Source: Melieria omissa
Lineage: Eukaryota > Arthropoda > Insecta > Diptera > Ulidiidae
Direction of reading: 5' to 3'
DNA length: 64,000 nt
Assembly: GCA_963971225.1 (NCBI GenBank)
Contig: OZ020268.1
Span: forward strand, 10,799,032-10,863,031
The position numbers were made by a program, and so were the translations under genes. Shown one piece after another: positions 24,985 through 36,062 of this stretch (its first letter is position 1; each line of letters opens with the position of its first letter). The notes beneath the pieces are model-generated. The model was not told the DNA's origin, did no database searches, and saw nothing but the letters and a program-made list of their open reading frames with translations.

Positions 24985-25155
24985 TCAGCAGCGGATTCAG
25001 AAAAATATTTGGGGGTTTCAAAACGTAATTCTTTAATATTCATAAATGTTTATGTATATTCCTTTTAATTTGTAGGTAGTTTTAATGACGACCCTAATAC
25101 TTCAGGGGGGGAGGAGTTGTGTCAACCGCAAAACTACTCCCTAAATCCGCCACTG
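24985..25155. mobile_element. hAT-like MITE with CAGTGGCG-type ends, copy 2
   Basis: A 171-bp element reading CAGCAGCGGATTCAG at the left and the inverse of CAGTGGCGGATTTAG at the right. Flanks GTCGGCAT (24977-24984) and GTCAGCAT (25156-25163) match at 7 of 8 positions. Its interior (AAAAATATTT, AATTCTTTAATATT, CCTTTTAATTTGTA) is shared with 47923-48072. Confidence 0.8.
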
Positions 25156-25532
25156 GTCAGCATTATCGGTCGAAGCGAGAGTAGAGTAAAAGAGAATCAG
25201 AATCTTATATATAAGGATGTTTCAGTATACAAATAACTTTGTAAAAAATTGTTTTCAGTTTTAAATTTGTGGTTTCATCTGAATGCCGGAAATTCAATGT
25301 TTCGCTCATCAGTTTCGAAAATGTCTTTGTTCCATTTACTTCGTTTTCTTCTTCTACTCTCTATCTCTGCCTCTTTTTCTTTATACTACAACTTTACAAA
25401 TTGCCACACGAAATTAAATCAAAGTTTTGCATAAATCTTCTGCCAATTCGCCCAACGCAGTTGTGCTGTGCATGTTGCAGCCTACAAACTTGCAGTATTT
25501 AAATTTTCCGCCACTCTGCATCCGGTTGGCAC

Positions 25533-25538
25533 TTTATT
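25533..25538 (-). terminator. Polyadenylation signal of the BBOX-like gene
   Basis: AATAAA on the minus strand, about 255 bp past the stop codon of the dioxygenase gene. It is the first canonical hexamer seen downstream and would give a 3' UTR of roughly 270-290 nt. Confidence 0.6.
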
Positions 25539-25793
25539 AAAAATCAATAAAATCCTAAAGGACATGAAAACACAAATAAAAAAACATAATACGGCAAACT
25601 GAAGTGCAGCAGCGGAAGGAAGGAAGGAAGTTGAAGGAGCAGAGAAATCTGCACTAACGCCAGCCAGCCGAACGAACGCTTTTCCCAACTGCAGTGGCGC
25701 TGCAAGTGTATGAATGTGGTTGCTGTTGCTGTTGTTGTTGTTGTGGTTTTGGTTGAGGCTGTTGTGTGCTGCAGTTTGGTTTGCAGTTAACGG

Positions 25794-27727
25794 TTAGGCT
25801 GCTGCCGACGCCTTATTTTCCGCCTGCGCGGTTTTCAACACCCGCAGCCGCGAGTAAATGATGTCCCAGTCGAGGTAGGCGCCGACAACGTAGCGCACAT
25901 TCTGCTCGGTGTCATCGTACCCGGTGCGGCCGTGCAGCAGACGAATGTTATTGAAAGTCAAAACGTCGCCGGGTTTCGTTTTAAATGCAAAGGCGTCGCG
26001 ACGCGCCAAACGCACAAACTTGGCGTAGGCCTCGTACCAGGGCAGCACTGCCTCCAGCGGCACCGAGAAGTGGCTGTCGCGCTGGGGAATGCTGTGATTT
26101 ATGCGCGTGTAATTTCCGTCACTGTCTAAGCTGCAAGTGCAAAAGAGAAACTGAGTTGAGTAGGGGACAGTGAGAGAGAGAGAAAATGGTTGCAAATTGG
26201 GGTACAAGAACCATTGCGAGGGGGCCGACGGTCGCGAGTGTTTAGCAGCACAGGAAGTAGTGAGTGGAAAAAATGCAATCCGCAAGTTGTAAATGAAGCG
26301 CCAAAGCGACAAGTAACAACAACTACAACAACAACAACTTCAGGCCAACCGGCTATAAATAAAGTTGCAAATCGATTTTTGCTGCAATCAGAGCGCGCGA
26401 CGCATGTAAATACACAACGGACGGACAACAACGACGCCGGTGGCAAAACGAAGAAAGGATTTCAGTGTTTTTCTGTGGTGTGGCTTGTGCAACAACTTAA
26501 AGTTTGCCTATGGGGAATTGGCGGTGTCAAGTTGGGTCGATTGCTAAACACATTAAACGACACGCACAATGATTTACAGTTAACTTGGCCTTTGGTGCCC
26601 TGCCCACTTTGGGTACGAAATAGACGAAAACCTACCAAATCACAGGCGCACGCCAAATGTTGTGAAAATTCCGGCCGTCCTCGCTGCCGATGTCATTCCA
26701 ATCGACCAGTGTGTGCGTTAAGATTTCGTAGTCGTGGGGATGCTCGGCGCGCATCCGGTCCGCAATGTGGAAGGCGTCGACGAGCAGATTGCTGCCGCCG
26801 CGCGACTTGGTCTGCACCAGGCAGTGCAGAATGTTGGCGCTCGGCTTGTACTCGTAGTAGGGCAGGTCGGTGTGCAGCGGCAGCGGATCGGAGAGGTAGG
26901 CGTAGTTCTTGGCGCCCGGCTTGGCCTGCACAATGAACTCCTCGCTGTTGGCAATGAACTCGATTATAATTCGAACACAAGCAGATGAGAAAATATGTTT
27001 GTTCACCCGTAAGTTGTGCGCCGTATGAAGCCCACACGGTCGGCTAGTTGGCGCGCTACGGTTTTCTCGATGGGCGAGTCCTCAATGATGGCCACACCGC
27101 GCACGGCCAATGCCTCGAGCCACAGGCGCAGTGCTGGTGATTGGGAAAATATATTCAAATGACTCATAACCAACTGGCATTTCCCCACTCACCATCATTG
27201 CTGCACATGACATCTTGAAACTTGAATTTTTGCACAATTTTCTCAAAATCCGCTCCACTCCAATGCAACGATTTCGGTCTATAAAACTCATTCAAATACT
27301 TTTGTCTTCGCTGCGCGCTGAACTCGCGTTCGCGCAGCCACTGCAAGTCGTATGTGGACTCGTGCTGGTCGCTCCATTTGACTTTCAGCTGCTTCTTGGC
27401 GGCGTCTGTCTGCAAGTGTGTCAATCAATAATTGTTGCATAGAAACTATGGACCACTGACCTGCACATCGAGCGCCCTCACATCCGTATCGAAGTTGTCC
27501 CAATCGATGCGCCGCGACTTGGAGCTCTGATGGAAACACTGATCGCAGCAGCAGTTGTCGCGCAACCACAGACCTGGAAACTTCATGGGCGCTGCCTTGG
27601 GACGTTGCTGCTCTTGGACGACCACATATTTGCCGGACTCCACTGTGGCAATGAGGTGTCGGCTGAACGATTGTTGGACAACCGTGTGGCTGGAACGCAA
27701 CAGTGCGCGAACAGAGGCAGCAAACAT
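25794..27727 (-). CDS. Gamma-butyrobetaine dioxygenase (BBOX1-like), 5 exons
   Basis: Predicted role: 2-oxoglutarate- and iron-dependent hydroxylation of gamma-butyrobetaine to L-carnitine, the last step of carnitine synthesis. Exons by GT/AG junctions: 27727-27461, 27409-27193, 27133-27007, 26944-26636, 26130-25794. Phases are consistent and total 418 codons (human BBOX1 387). The start has ACAAAATG context. Residues 59-64 (C-C-C-D-Q-C) with His105 match the N-terminal zinc site of the family; LHTDLPYY gives iron ligands His228 and Asp230, and LLHGRTGY gives His373. Arg386 before GAYLDWD fits the 2-oxoglutarate site. HTDLPYY rather than HTDTTYF favours BBOX over trimethyllysine dioxygenase. 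A basic N-terminus (MFAASVRALLRSS) might target mitochondria. Introns are 51, 59, 62 and 505 bp. No frame damage is seen. Confidence 0.93.
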
Positions 27728-28100
27728 TTTGTCACGCAACTTTAACTCGTCGATTGTGCTTATCCGGGAGCAGCCAGAGCAACGCACCGGTTGGACGGCT
27801 TTGTGTGACTGATACGCGGCGCCGCGGCCAGTGGCGAACGTGCGTGCGTGTAGTCAAGTGAGTAAATATTCATGTCAAGTTTTAGCTCGCTAACTGGTTC
27901 GTGTGTTGTGTTATCAACTCGCAGTGTGCTCGGCCGCCGCGGTTGTTGTGGAGCGTAGAGCGCAGAGCGTGGACTTTGATGCGAGCGTCAAAACAAGAAC
28001 AGCTGAAACGTGTTTATAGCTGCTAGCTGCATTATCAGCTTGCGATGCGAGAAATAAGCGGTGCAGCGTGCGGTGTGTTCACCGAGCAAATGAGCGAAAG
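27728..28100 (-). promoter_or_regulatory. Upstream/5' UTR region of the BBOX-like gene
   Basis: GC-richer sequence directly upstream of the start codon, with several CG-containing blocks (about 27810-27960). No TATA box at a convincing distance is seen, so the transcription start cannot be placed from sequence alone. Confidence 0.35.
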
Positions 28101-29150
28101 AGTTGTGGTGTGAATGCGCTTATCGCTTGGAAATCAATTTTCGCTATCACTTTGAGTACAAACATAACGTCCACAGCGTTGATAAAGACTCATTAACCAT
28201 TCACATTAAGTGTGAATTATTTTGTTGTGCAACCTTAGAGTTCAATATGAGTTCACACACACACTCACACAATCAACTTGAAGTAATTGCATTGTCACCA
28301 TGCATTGCCCTCTTTGTGTTTCAGTTCCAACTTTTGCATTGGCATTTTTGTGCAGCGCATTCGAATGGCTTAATTCGACCAGTCATGCGCGGGTGTGTTG
28401 TATGGCAGTGCATTCCGAGCGGCGTTAAGCTCCTAAAAGTATGCAATTGTTCTTGAAATATGCTCGCACGCTCACTCGCATGAAATAATTTGCGGTTTAC
28501 ACTACGTTAACGCAGTGCTGTATGCAGCATTTTTCCACAGCGGCTGCTTTGTTGTTGCATTCGTTGTGCATTGGCGCATGCGACTATGTTGCGTCGGCAT
28601 TCCCGCGTGGTCTGGTAATACATACTTGCAACAATGTGTTCGTACGTCTGTCAGTCTGTGTGTCTGTCAGTCTGTGTGTCTGTCAGTCGCTCTGTCTGTC
28701 TGTCTGGTTGGTTGACTGTGAGTTTGCCTGACTTGCGTCACAGTGTCGTAATGCAGCTGCAGCAAATTGTCTGCGCCATAAACAAAGACATACACGCCGA
28801 CAAATCCTCGTCGCAGGCGGTGCTCGGTCGCAGTGAAAATTTCACTCCGACTGGTTGCTTTGAAAACGCGTGAAAGAATGAAATGCATTACTTCATGACA
28901 TGTCTTTGTGTGTATGTGTGTTTGCAATTAGTGTCGATTGTTGTCGCATTTGCAAACTCATTGCGAAAATATGCTCTTGGATTATTGTAATCAATAGTTC
29001 GCAAGTGTTTAACTGATTGGGTTAACCGATATTGTGCTGACACTTTCTTGTTCGCAGTTTATTATTTTGCACTGAATTTCTTTTCACCGAGTGGAGTGGG
29101 AACAATTTTTAAGTAACTTAAATTAAGTTAACTTTCTTAGTTTTTATAAA
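28101..29150. other. Non-coding sequence with GTCT repeat
   Basis: Unique-looking DNA with a GTCT/GTCTGTCA simple repeat at about 28645-28710. Frames across it are low-complexity (Val-Ser-Val-Cys runs). No gene recognised. Confidence 0.45.
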
Positions 29151-29154
29151 TCAT

Positions 29155-29279
29155 AAATAAAAAAATAAATAAATAATGAATTAATAATAAATAAATAATA
29201 AAAAATAATAAATAAATAGTAAAGAAATAACAAATAAATATAAAATAAATAAATAAATAATAAGAAATAATAAATATAT
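29155..29279. repeat. (AAATA)n-type AT-rich simple repeat
   Basis: Nearly uninterrupted A and T in AAATAAATAAT words, ending exactly at the LTR boundary at 29280. Confidence 0.75.
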
Positions 29280-29480
29280 TGTTACGAAAATTACTTCACA
29301 GGTTCGTTTGGATTGTGTTTGAAAATAAAACAACTTCAATTATTTAGCGCAAACCGCAGTCAAAAACTAACAATCACTTTATTTACAGAATTACACTTTG
29401 CTTGTATCTACATTTGTTACCACTTTGCTTATTCAATACAGACTCGACTCCTTGCGCTGCCACTGCTGCTTTTATACTAG
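29280..29480 (-). mobile_element. LTR 3' part of a retrotransposon (minus strand)
   Basis: On the minus strand: TATAAAAG (29469-29476), an AATAAA signal, GTGATTGTTAG...TTTGACTGCGG, a TTCAAACACAATCCA block and an end ...TTTTCGTAACA. Then comes ATAT, a target favoured by several fly Gypsy-type elements. The same order of blocks, at the same spacing (about 196 versus 199 bp from TATA to end), occurs on the plus strand at 30099-30298. The 5' (U3) boundary is not clear, and no gag/pol sequence accompanies it. Solo or rearranged LTR. Confidence 0.65.
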
Positions 29481-30089
29481 TTTTCTTATCGTGCCGAAGT
29501 TTCTTGCACATTCCAGTTGTACTTTCTATCTCGATTGTTCTAGCAAAGCTCATCACCTTTCGCGAGCCATCCTTGCCATATCGGACTATACCAAGCGAAT
29601 TATACCAAATTTGCCGTACTTCAAAGCCTAAAAGTATGCTTGGAAAAGTATTCGTGCATAGAAAAGCATTCAGCACAGAGTGCCTTATCGTTTCAATATA
29701 AATTAACGGAGATCAAAACTGATTACGGCCGAAATAAACGATATTTGAACTTCTGCTTTGCTTCTTGTAATCGACTGGTCTTTATAACAAAGCTTCAGTC
29801 TGTCTGGTCTGCTCAATCCTAATAGTTGGAAATCGAAGATTGGCTTAGCTGGTGGCATTCGAGCGAATGGAAGAGTTCGAAAATGGCTTAGCTTGACCAA
29901 AACTACAGTTAGGATTTTATCTTTGAGACTATAAACGCGGCTTACCATATTTTCTTTCATTCATGGTTGAACACTTGTTTTATCGATTCTATATGTATGT
30001 GGATTCTATATGGTGGTGAATCATTCAACCGATATAGGCGTGAAACTCGGGGTTATTTTATTTTCTGATACAATGTTCTTTTAAAAGTG

Positions 30090-30298
30090 CAAGACAAGTA
30101 TAAAAGGCAACCGGATGCAGAGCAGAGCAAGCAAAAGGGAAACGTGCAATAGTCCAATAAGTAGTAGCAAGTGTAAAGACAAACAAGTGTAAATTTGTAA
30201 AGTGATTGTTGGTTTCTGACTACGTTTTGCGGTGAGCAATTGAAATGTTTTTATTTTTCAAACACAATCCAGAGATTAAAGAACTCATTTTCGTAACA
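30090..30298 (+). mobile_element. LTR 3' part of a related retrotransposon (plus strand)
   Basis: TATAAAAG at 30099-30106, then GTGATTGTTGG, TTTCTGACTACG, TTCAAACACAATCCA and the terminal TTTTCGTAACA at 30288-30298, followed by ATAT. It is clearly homologous to the minus-strand LTR end at 29280-29480, but the U3 sequences differ. The two are therefore related, not identical, LTRs arranged head to head. No coding region is attached. Confidence 0.65.
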
Positions 30299-30306
30299 AT
30301 ATTTAA

Positions 30307-30597
30307 TACTAGAAAGACCGCAAGTGTCCACACCTACAAAGATTGCACATTATATCCACTGATATCTCGACAAGTACACATCGGTTTGGGCTCAAATTTC
30401 CCAAAATATATTAAAAAAATAAAAAAATTATTAAAAAATAAAAAAGTCAAGTAATAATAAATAAATAATAATAAAAAATAGAGTAATAATAAATAGTAAA
30501 GTAAAATAATAAAGCCACCAAAGCAAAAGTTGATAGAAATACTAAAGAAATTTAAAAATTAAAAACTGTCAAAATGACCGTAATGGTCTTTCTAGTG
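30307..30597. mobile_element. piggyBac-like MITE with ACTAGAAAGACC ends, copy 1
   Basis: TTAA at 30303-30306 and 30598-30601 flanks TACTAGAAAGACC at the left and GGTCTTTCTAGTG at the right. A diverged inverted copy lies at 33812-34038. It starts only 8 bp after the LTR end at 30298. Confidence 0.75.
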
Positions 30598-30946
30598 TTA
30601 AACAAATTTATGTAAATATTTACGGCTGTGCTATGATGAAAAAGTGGATACCAAATGAGAGAGGAAAATGGTCGTCTTATGATAAAATTTTCTATGTTGA
30701 ACTTTTAGGACCCAAATAAAGTAAAGTCTTCTCAAATATGTATTCTTCAATATTCCTAAATTTTTTTTGTACTTGCAGTTAAGTCCAAATTTAAGTTTTG
30801 TTTCATGATTTTGCATTGATTTAATATTAATTTTAACATTAATAATAACATTTGCATCAATCAAGCAACCAACAACAACAATTGTTTAACTAAAAGCAGC
30901 ATTTCTTTTTCTTAAATTTTTTGGTTTTTGCTTTATACTTTTGTAA

Positions 30947-30981
30947 GAGGATTATTTGTACAATGTATACAAATAATCCTC
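30947..30981. other. Perfect 14-bp stem hairpin
   Basis: GAGGATTATTTGTA (30947-30960) is exactly inverted at 30968-30981 around a 7-nt loop. Purpose unknown; it may be a tiny mobile-element footprint. Confidence 0.6.
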
Positions 30982-30999
30982 ACACATAAAAACAATGCA

Positions 31000-33810
31000 A
31001 TGGAATTTAAAGAAAAAATCACAAAAAAACAAATCTACAAAAAGCCCAAAATGGACAACAACTCCAACTCCAAAAAGGCAAAAAAGAAGACATTATCGAA
31101 AGATTTAATCGATTCGATGCGCCACGTTGCACAGAATTTTCAAGTTGTTGCAGTGGTTGAAGTTGTTCACGTTGCTGCTGCGGCTGTTGTTTTTTTGTTT
31201 TTGTTGCTGTTGCTGTGTTCGCCTAAAAGTGCGCGGCGCACAAAAGCTGCGTGTGCGCCATAAAAGGAGCTTAAAGTACAAATCGTTGTCACAGGCGAGT
31301 TGCATTTTTATTGCAGCAACTGGGGAATTTGTTGGCCGCCTGTTGGCTCGATTTGTTGCGCTTTTCTTTCCTCTTGTTGCTGTTCTTGTTGTGGCTGCTG
31401 CAGTGTTTTTATTATGGCTTAATGTTATTGTTGTTGTTGTTATTGCTTTTGTTAAGTCAGGCTGATATGGCTCAGGTTGATAACTCAGCAGAATTTATTA
31501 CGCCCGCTGAAAATGGTCAAAATCGTTTGAGAGATTTCGCTGGCAACAGACTGAAATTGCCGCAGCGACAGTGACAGTGCATTTTTTTTATTATAAGCAA
31601 ACGCACGCACATTATATCTGTGTGTATGTGTGTGTGTGTGTGTAAGGAATTACTTGACTAATTGCTTTGTGTTGTTTTTTTCTGCTTCAAGTGCCAGGTT
31701 GCTATTCCTCTTCATCCCACTTCAATCAAATTAATTTGTAGTTTGTCTTCATCTTATTCTTCTTCGGCTTCTTCTTCTCTTTTATTCTTTTTCACAATCA
31801 TCTGCTTCTTCTTCTGCTTCTTTGCCTCTGCAGGCCGTATTCGTCTTCAGTTGACTGCAACTTGTTTTGCCGCCGTCTGCCATTTTTGTTCGCCTGCGGC
31901 CGCTGTATGACTTTATTGTTATTGTCTCAGCCTTAATTCATTTTTTTGCGATTTTTATTGGTTTCGCGGGAATGCATTCCATATTAAGCGCGACAGGCGG
32001 CCGCTGCTGCAGGTCGCTCCTTGCGCCAGCGATATCTGTGAGAATTTTTATTTGTTGTCGCAAGCAACAAACGCTCGACTGCTCTGCGACTGCGCCTGAG
32101 AGAGATGGAGCCAAATAAAAGCATCATAAACGAATGGATTTATTGCCGGAACATAAACGGTGCACACCGATAATGTGTCCTATCCAATCTCGGCGCGATA
32201 ACAATGCAAAGTAGCGCTTCAAGGACACCAAACCAGCATCTAAACACTTACAAAGTTACGACGTTTAGGCCGTTGGCTATCTGAATCTGTCTGTCTTTTA
32301 GGACAACAGCAACATTTTAACACAGCAGTCTAGCTTCACTACCAGCCACAACGTGTTTCCTATTGACTTTAAAATGTTTTTCCCAGAACCAACATTGCTT
32401 TCATAGTAAATCTCACCTCACCTTTAGTGTCGTTTTAGTTAAAACAAAAATGTATAAACCAGTGGATTAAATGCTTCGTAATAACTCGAATTTCAACTCA
32501 ACAACCAAAAATATTCAGCTTTCATCCGAAAGTCATATGGAGCCGACCCGTTACAGTCCTAATGAAAAATTCAAAAGTCTTAAAACAAATGAATTTGCAT
32601 TTCAAATACGTCCAGCCACGTCCGTCCCACGTTGTGAAGTCCGCAGACGGACTTTCGGACTGGCTGTCTGGCCGCCGCTGCCTGTTGCGCTCAACTGCAA
32701 TTGTAGCCACCAACAGCAGCAACAACAGCAACAACAGTATCAGCATCAACAACAGCAACAATGCAAACATTGCCGCACTGTACGTTTTTATTGAATTTAT
32801 AATAAAATCATCGAATTGACGTGTGTGCCCATGTTTGGCTGCTGGTTGGTTCGGGCCATGCTGCCGCATTCATCGAGCCACATTGGTAACCGTAAAATAA
32901 TTCCTGCTGCCCGTCGTACAATTGCAGCTTCTGAATTGTGTTGACATTTGTGCTGACGTTGCGGCCACTGCACTGCGTGTAATTGTTTGGCGTTGGCAGC
33001 AGCGACGCCGACAGCAACAGCGGCAATTGTGCAAAATTGTGTACAAAACTTTACGGTATTTAAGTTTAACATTTTTTCCTTCATTTTCTTTACAATCCTT
33101 TTAACTTTTTGTTTTCCTGGTGAATTGGTTTGTGTTCATCAGGCGAAGTGAATTGTCATGGAATGAAATTAAATTAAGTGAAATGAAATGAAACATAAAC
33201 TCGAAGTAATTGTGATGTTTCTTTTATTCTTTAGTACACAATTGTTGTAATCACTACTGAAGAAATTTAATTGTTGAATCTCAGAAGTGTTGGTACCAAA
33301 TTTTAAGCTAACTGAAAATTTAACTTCAAAAATAAACTACCGCAACTGAACGTTCGGAAGATTCTTAGGTTCTTGAATATAAAAAAATTGTCGACAGACA
33401 AACTAAGAGTCAATGTCGTACATTATTTTGTTCTCTAATTAGCCATTTTATTAATATACATATGAATTGTATTATAATATTGTTATGAAGTAATGTGGAA
33501 CGACTCTATCTTTTATAGTTAATGCAACTCTGCTTCTATTGTATAACTGTTTATATTCCTTATTCAATAATGGCGTTCTTAAAAATGTCCTCTTCCTGTT
33601 TGTGACTTTCTCAATAAAGCACGCGCCGAATTGTTCATCTTAAATAAATCGTTTTTAATTTAACAAATCAATAAATGTACCAAATTAAGTTTTGTAAAGT
33701 AATAAAGAAAACATTAATTAACGAAATAAAAGAGTTTATAGTTTGGAATACATAAAGCAAAAACATATTTCAACTAATATGTTACAAAGCTGATAAAATT
33801 GCACATTTGG
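31000..33810. other. Non-coding island with trinucleotide repeats
   Basis: Includes GTT/TTG runs (31190-31215, 31425-31440), a CTT-rich tract (31745-31830), a GT microsatellite (31620-31643) and CAG/CAA runs (32710-32760). The resulting frames encode Leu-, Ser- or Gln-rich low-complexity peptides; none is supported as a gene. AT-rich from about 33160 on. Confidence 0.4.
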
Positions 33811-33811
33811 A

Positions 33812-34038
33812 TTGCGGTAATTTTAACAATTTTTAATTTTTAAATATCTCAATTTTTTTTTCTATTTCTATCAACTTTTGATTTTGTGATTTTTATTTTT
33901 GTATCGTGGAAAATTGTATATTTTTTAAAATTTATTTTGTACAAAATTTGCCAAATCCCATAAGTACTTTTCGAGATATCAGCGAATATGATATGTAGTC
34001 TTTGTAGGTATGGAAACTTGCGGTCTTTCTAATGTTTC
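33812..34038. mobile_element. piggyBac-like MITE with ACTAGAAAGACC ends, copy 2 (decayed, inverted)
   Basis: The minus strand reads ATTAGAAAGACCGCAAGT, then ACCTACAAAGA, GATATCTCGA and, at the far end, ATAGAAATAG and AAAAATTAAAAATTG, matching 30307-30597 in order. The left terminus and TTAA duplications are eroded. Confidence 0.6.
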
Positions 34039-34380
34039 ATAGACAAAGTTTCCCATTTCAACATCACACAGGATAGAATATCCTTACTGACATTATTATA
34101 TACAAAATCTAGCTTGGGAACACAACGCATGGTTCAAAAACTATAAATATTAAAACTTAATAAAAACACTCATGAAAAATAAAAAACAATTGCACTTATG
34201 TATCTCATCAGGAACATTCAAGAAAAAAGAGATCGAATGAAAATATTTAAAAATCTTTAATTTGTAACAAAAGAAACATGACTTCAACAGTTTGTAAGGG
34301 ATTATAAATCTAAAGGAAAGGAAGACATTTAAGGTAAGAACGAGGACATGGAATTGTTTTTTAAAAAGGAGAACATCATT

Positions 34381-35250
34381 AAGGTAACCTTATTCAGAGA
34401 GGACATGATCTACTTTAGTGTTACATTTTGTAACCTTAATTCAGAAAAGTTAGGTAAGGCCCATTGTGATACCAAAATTCCACACGTTTGAAATGTATGT
34501 GCAAAGTTTTTCAAACGGGTATAGGTTCCCATGTCCCCATGTCCCCATTCATGGACCTGACCTACTTAAGTATACCAAGTTGTAACTTTAATTTAACCGG
34601 ACATGTTCTACTTTGTTATACCAGCTGGAAACCTTTATTCAGATGGGAAATGGCTTACTTTGCTATACCATTTAGTGACCCAAATTAAGAGGAGACATGG
34701 CCTACTTTAGTATCCAACTGGTAACCTTAATTCAGAAAAGACATATCCTACTTTGGTATACCAACTGGTAACCTTAATTCAGAAAAGACATATCCTACTT
34801 TGGTATCCTAACTGGAAACCTTAATTCTGAGAAGATAGGAGACATGGCCTACTTTAGTATCCAACTGGTAACCTTACTTCAGAGAGGACATGTCCCACTT
34901 TGGTATACCAACTGGTAACCTTAATTCAGAGAGGACATATCCTTCTTTGGAATACCAACTGGTAACCTTAATTCAGAGAAGACATATCCTACTTTGTTAT
35001 ACCAACTGGTAACCTTAATTCAGAGAGGACATGTCCTACTTTGTTATACCAACTGGTAACCTTAATTCAGAGAGGACATGTCCTACTTTGTTATACCAAT
35101 TGGTAACCTTAATTCAAAGAACATGATTTACTTTGCTATACTATTTCTTGACCCAAATTCAGAAACATACTTTGGTATACCACCTAACAACACTAATCTA
35201 GAGAGGACATGACCTATTTTAGTGTAACATCTGGTAACCCTAATCCTTGT
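34381..35250. repeat. 47-bp satellite array, ~18 units
   Basis: The unit contains GGTAACCTTAATTCAGAGAG, GACATGTCCTACTTTG and TATACCAACT. The landmark ACTTTGTTAT recurs at 34991 and 35038, giving a 47-bp period. Central units are nearly identical and edge units are more diverged, as usual for arrays homogenised in the middle. Confidence 0.9.
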
Positions 35251-35672
35251 CTTATAGTATCCATATATGTTCAGATCCATGTAAGACAGAATTTACTTGC
35301 AATGCGAAATATAGAGACACCAAGAATAGCTACGATCGAGTTCAGTGTAAAACACCTGAGAGTCAAACGAGATTTTTATTATTTAATAAATTATTTGATT
35401 TCATTGATACTTCTATGGGCTGAATGGTCATTAAGTGAAATGGAAAAACATTTCATTGCTCAATGTTTGATTCGAATTTTGAGGTTTTGTAAATTCCAGA
35501 GAACAGTGAACTGCAGTGAATCGTCTTCAACCTAATTAAGTTGTTTGCTTTTTACTTAGTGATCTTTCAGTCCAAAGAAGTATTAAGATAAACAAAGAAT
35601 AATGATCGGCATAAAACAGACTTTTTTACGAAAGAATTAAATACAATTTATTAAATTAAATTAAATTAATTA

Positions 35673-36059
35673 CACAGTGCAACAAATTCAACAAAAAAAT
35701 CCGAGGGACAAGATCAAACATATCTCATTCGATAGAGGACCTTAGTAGGTGAAAAAGTACCACGGGATTTTTTCCGCGATGTTGAAAATTTGATGATAAT
35801 TTTTCTAAAAATATTTTTCTTCGACTTCATGCTATTAGCTTTCATTTGACGTAAAAATTACCTCTTTCTGACATTTGAGTCAAAAGATATGATGTTTCAA
35901 AAGTTTCAATAAGGGGCACTAAGCCGTCATCTTTAAACTGTATTTAAAAAAAAACATCGAACAACCCGGAAAAAATCCCTTGGTACTTTTTCACCTACTA
36001 AGATCATCTATCGAATGAGATATGTTTGACCTTGTCCCTTTTTTTAGTGTTGCACTGTG
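35673..36059. mobile_element. 387-bp fold-back MITE with ~100-bp inverted repeats
   Basis: The outer ~100 bp of each end are inverted copies: CACAGTGCAACA, then GGGACAAG, CAAACATATCTCATTCGAT, CTTAGTAGGTGAAAAAGTAC and GGGATTTTTTCC. TTA stands on both sides (35670-35672, 36060-36062). The superfamily is uncertain: the 3-bp TTA repeat suggests PIF/Harbinger and the long inverted repeats are compatible with Tc1/mariner. The terminal CACAGTG resembles Transib ends, but no 5-bp duplication is present. Confidence 0.75.
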
Positions 36060-36062
36060 TTA

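Noticed and set aside
26190..26936. 248-codon plus-strand frame
   Set aside because: It runs antisense across exon 4 and intron 4 of the dioxygenase gene. Its Arg/Cys-rich composition reflects the GC-rich coding strand opposite; the minus strand explains the sequence fully.
30947..30981. microRNA precursor
   Set aside because: The stem is only 14 bp, too short for a miRNA hairpin, and there is no flanking pairing.
34381..35250. CRISPR-like regularly spaced repeat
   Set aside because: Units are contiguous 47-bp tandem copies with no unique spacers, in a eukaryotic context.
35673..36059. Second Transib-type element based on CACAGTG ends
   Set aside because: No 5-bp target duplication, and the long inverted arms have no AGGTTGCAAAA block at the Transib offset. 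Kept as an unassigned MITE.
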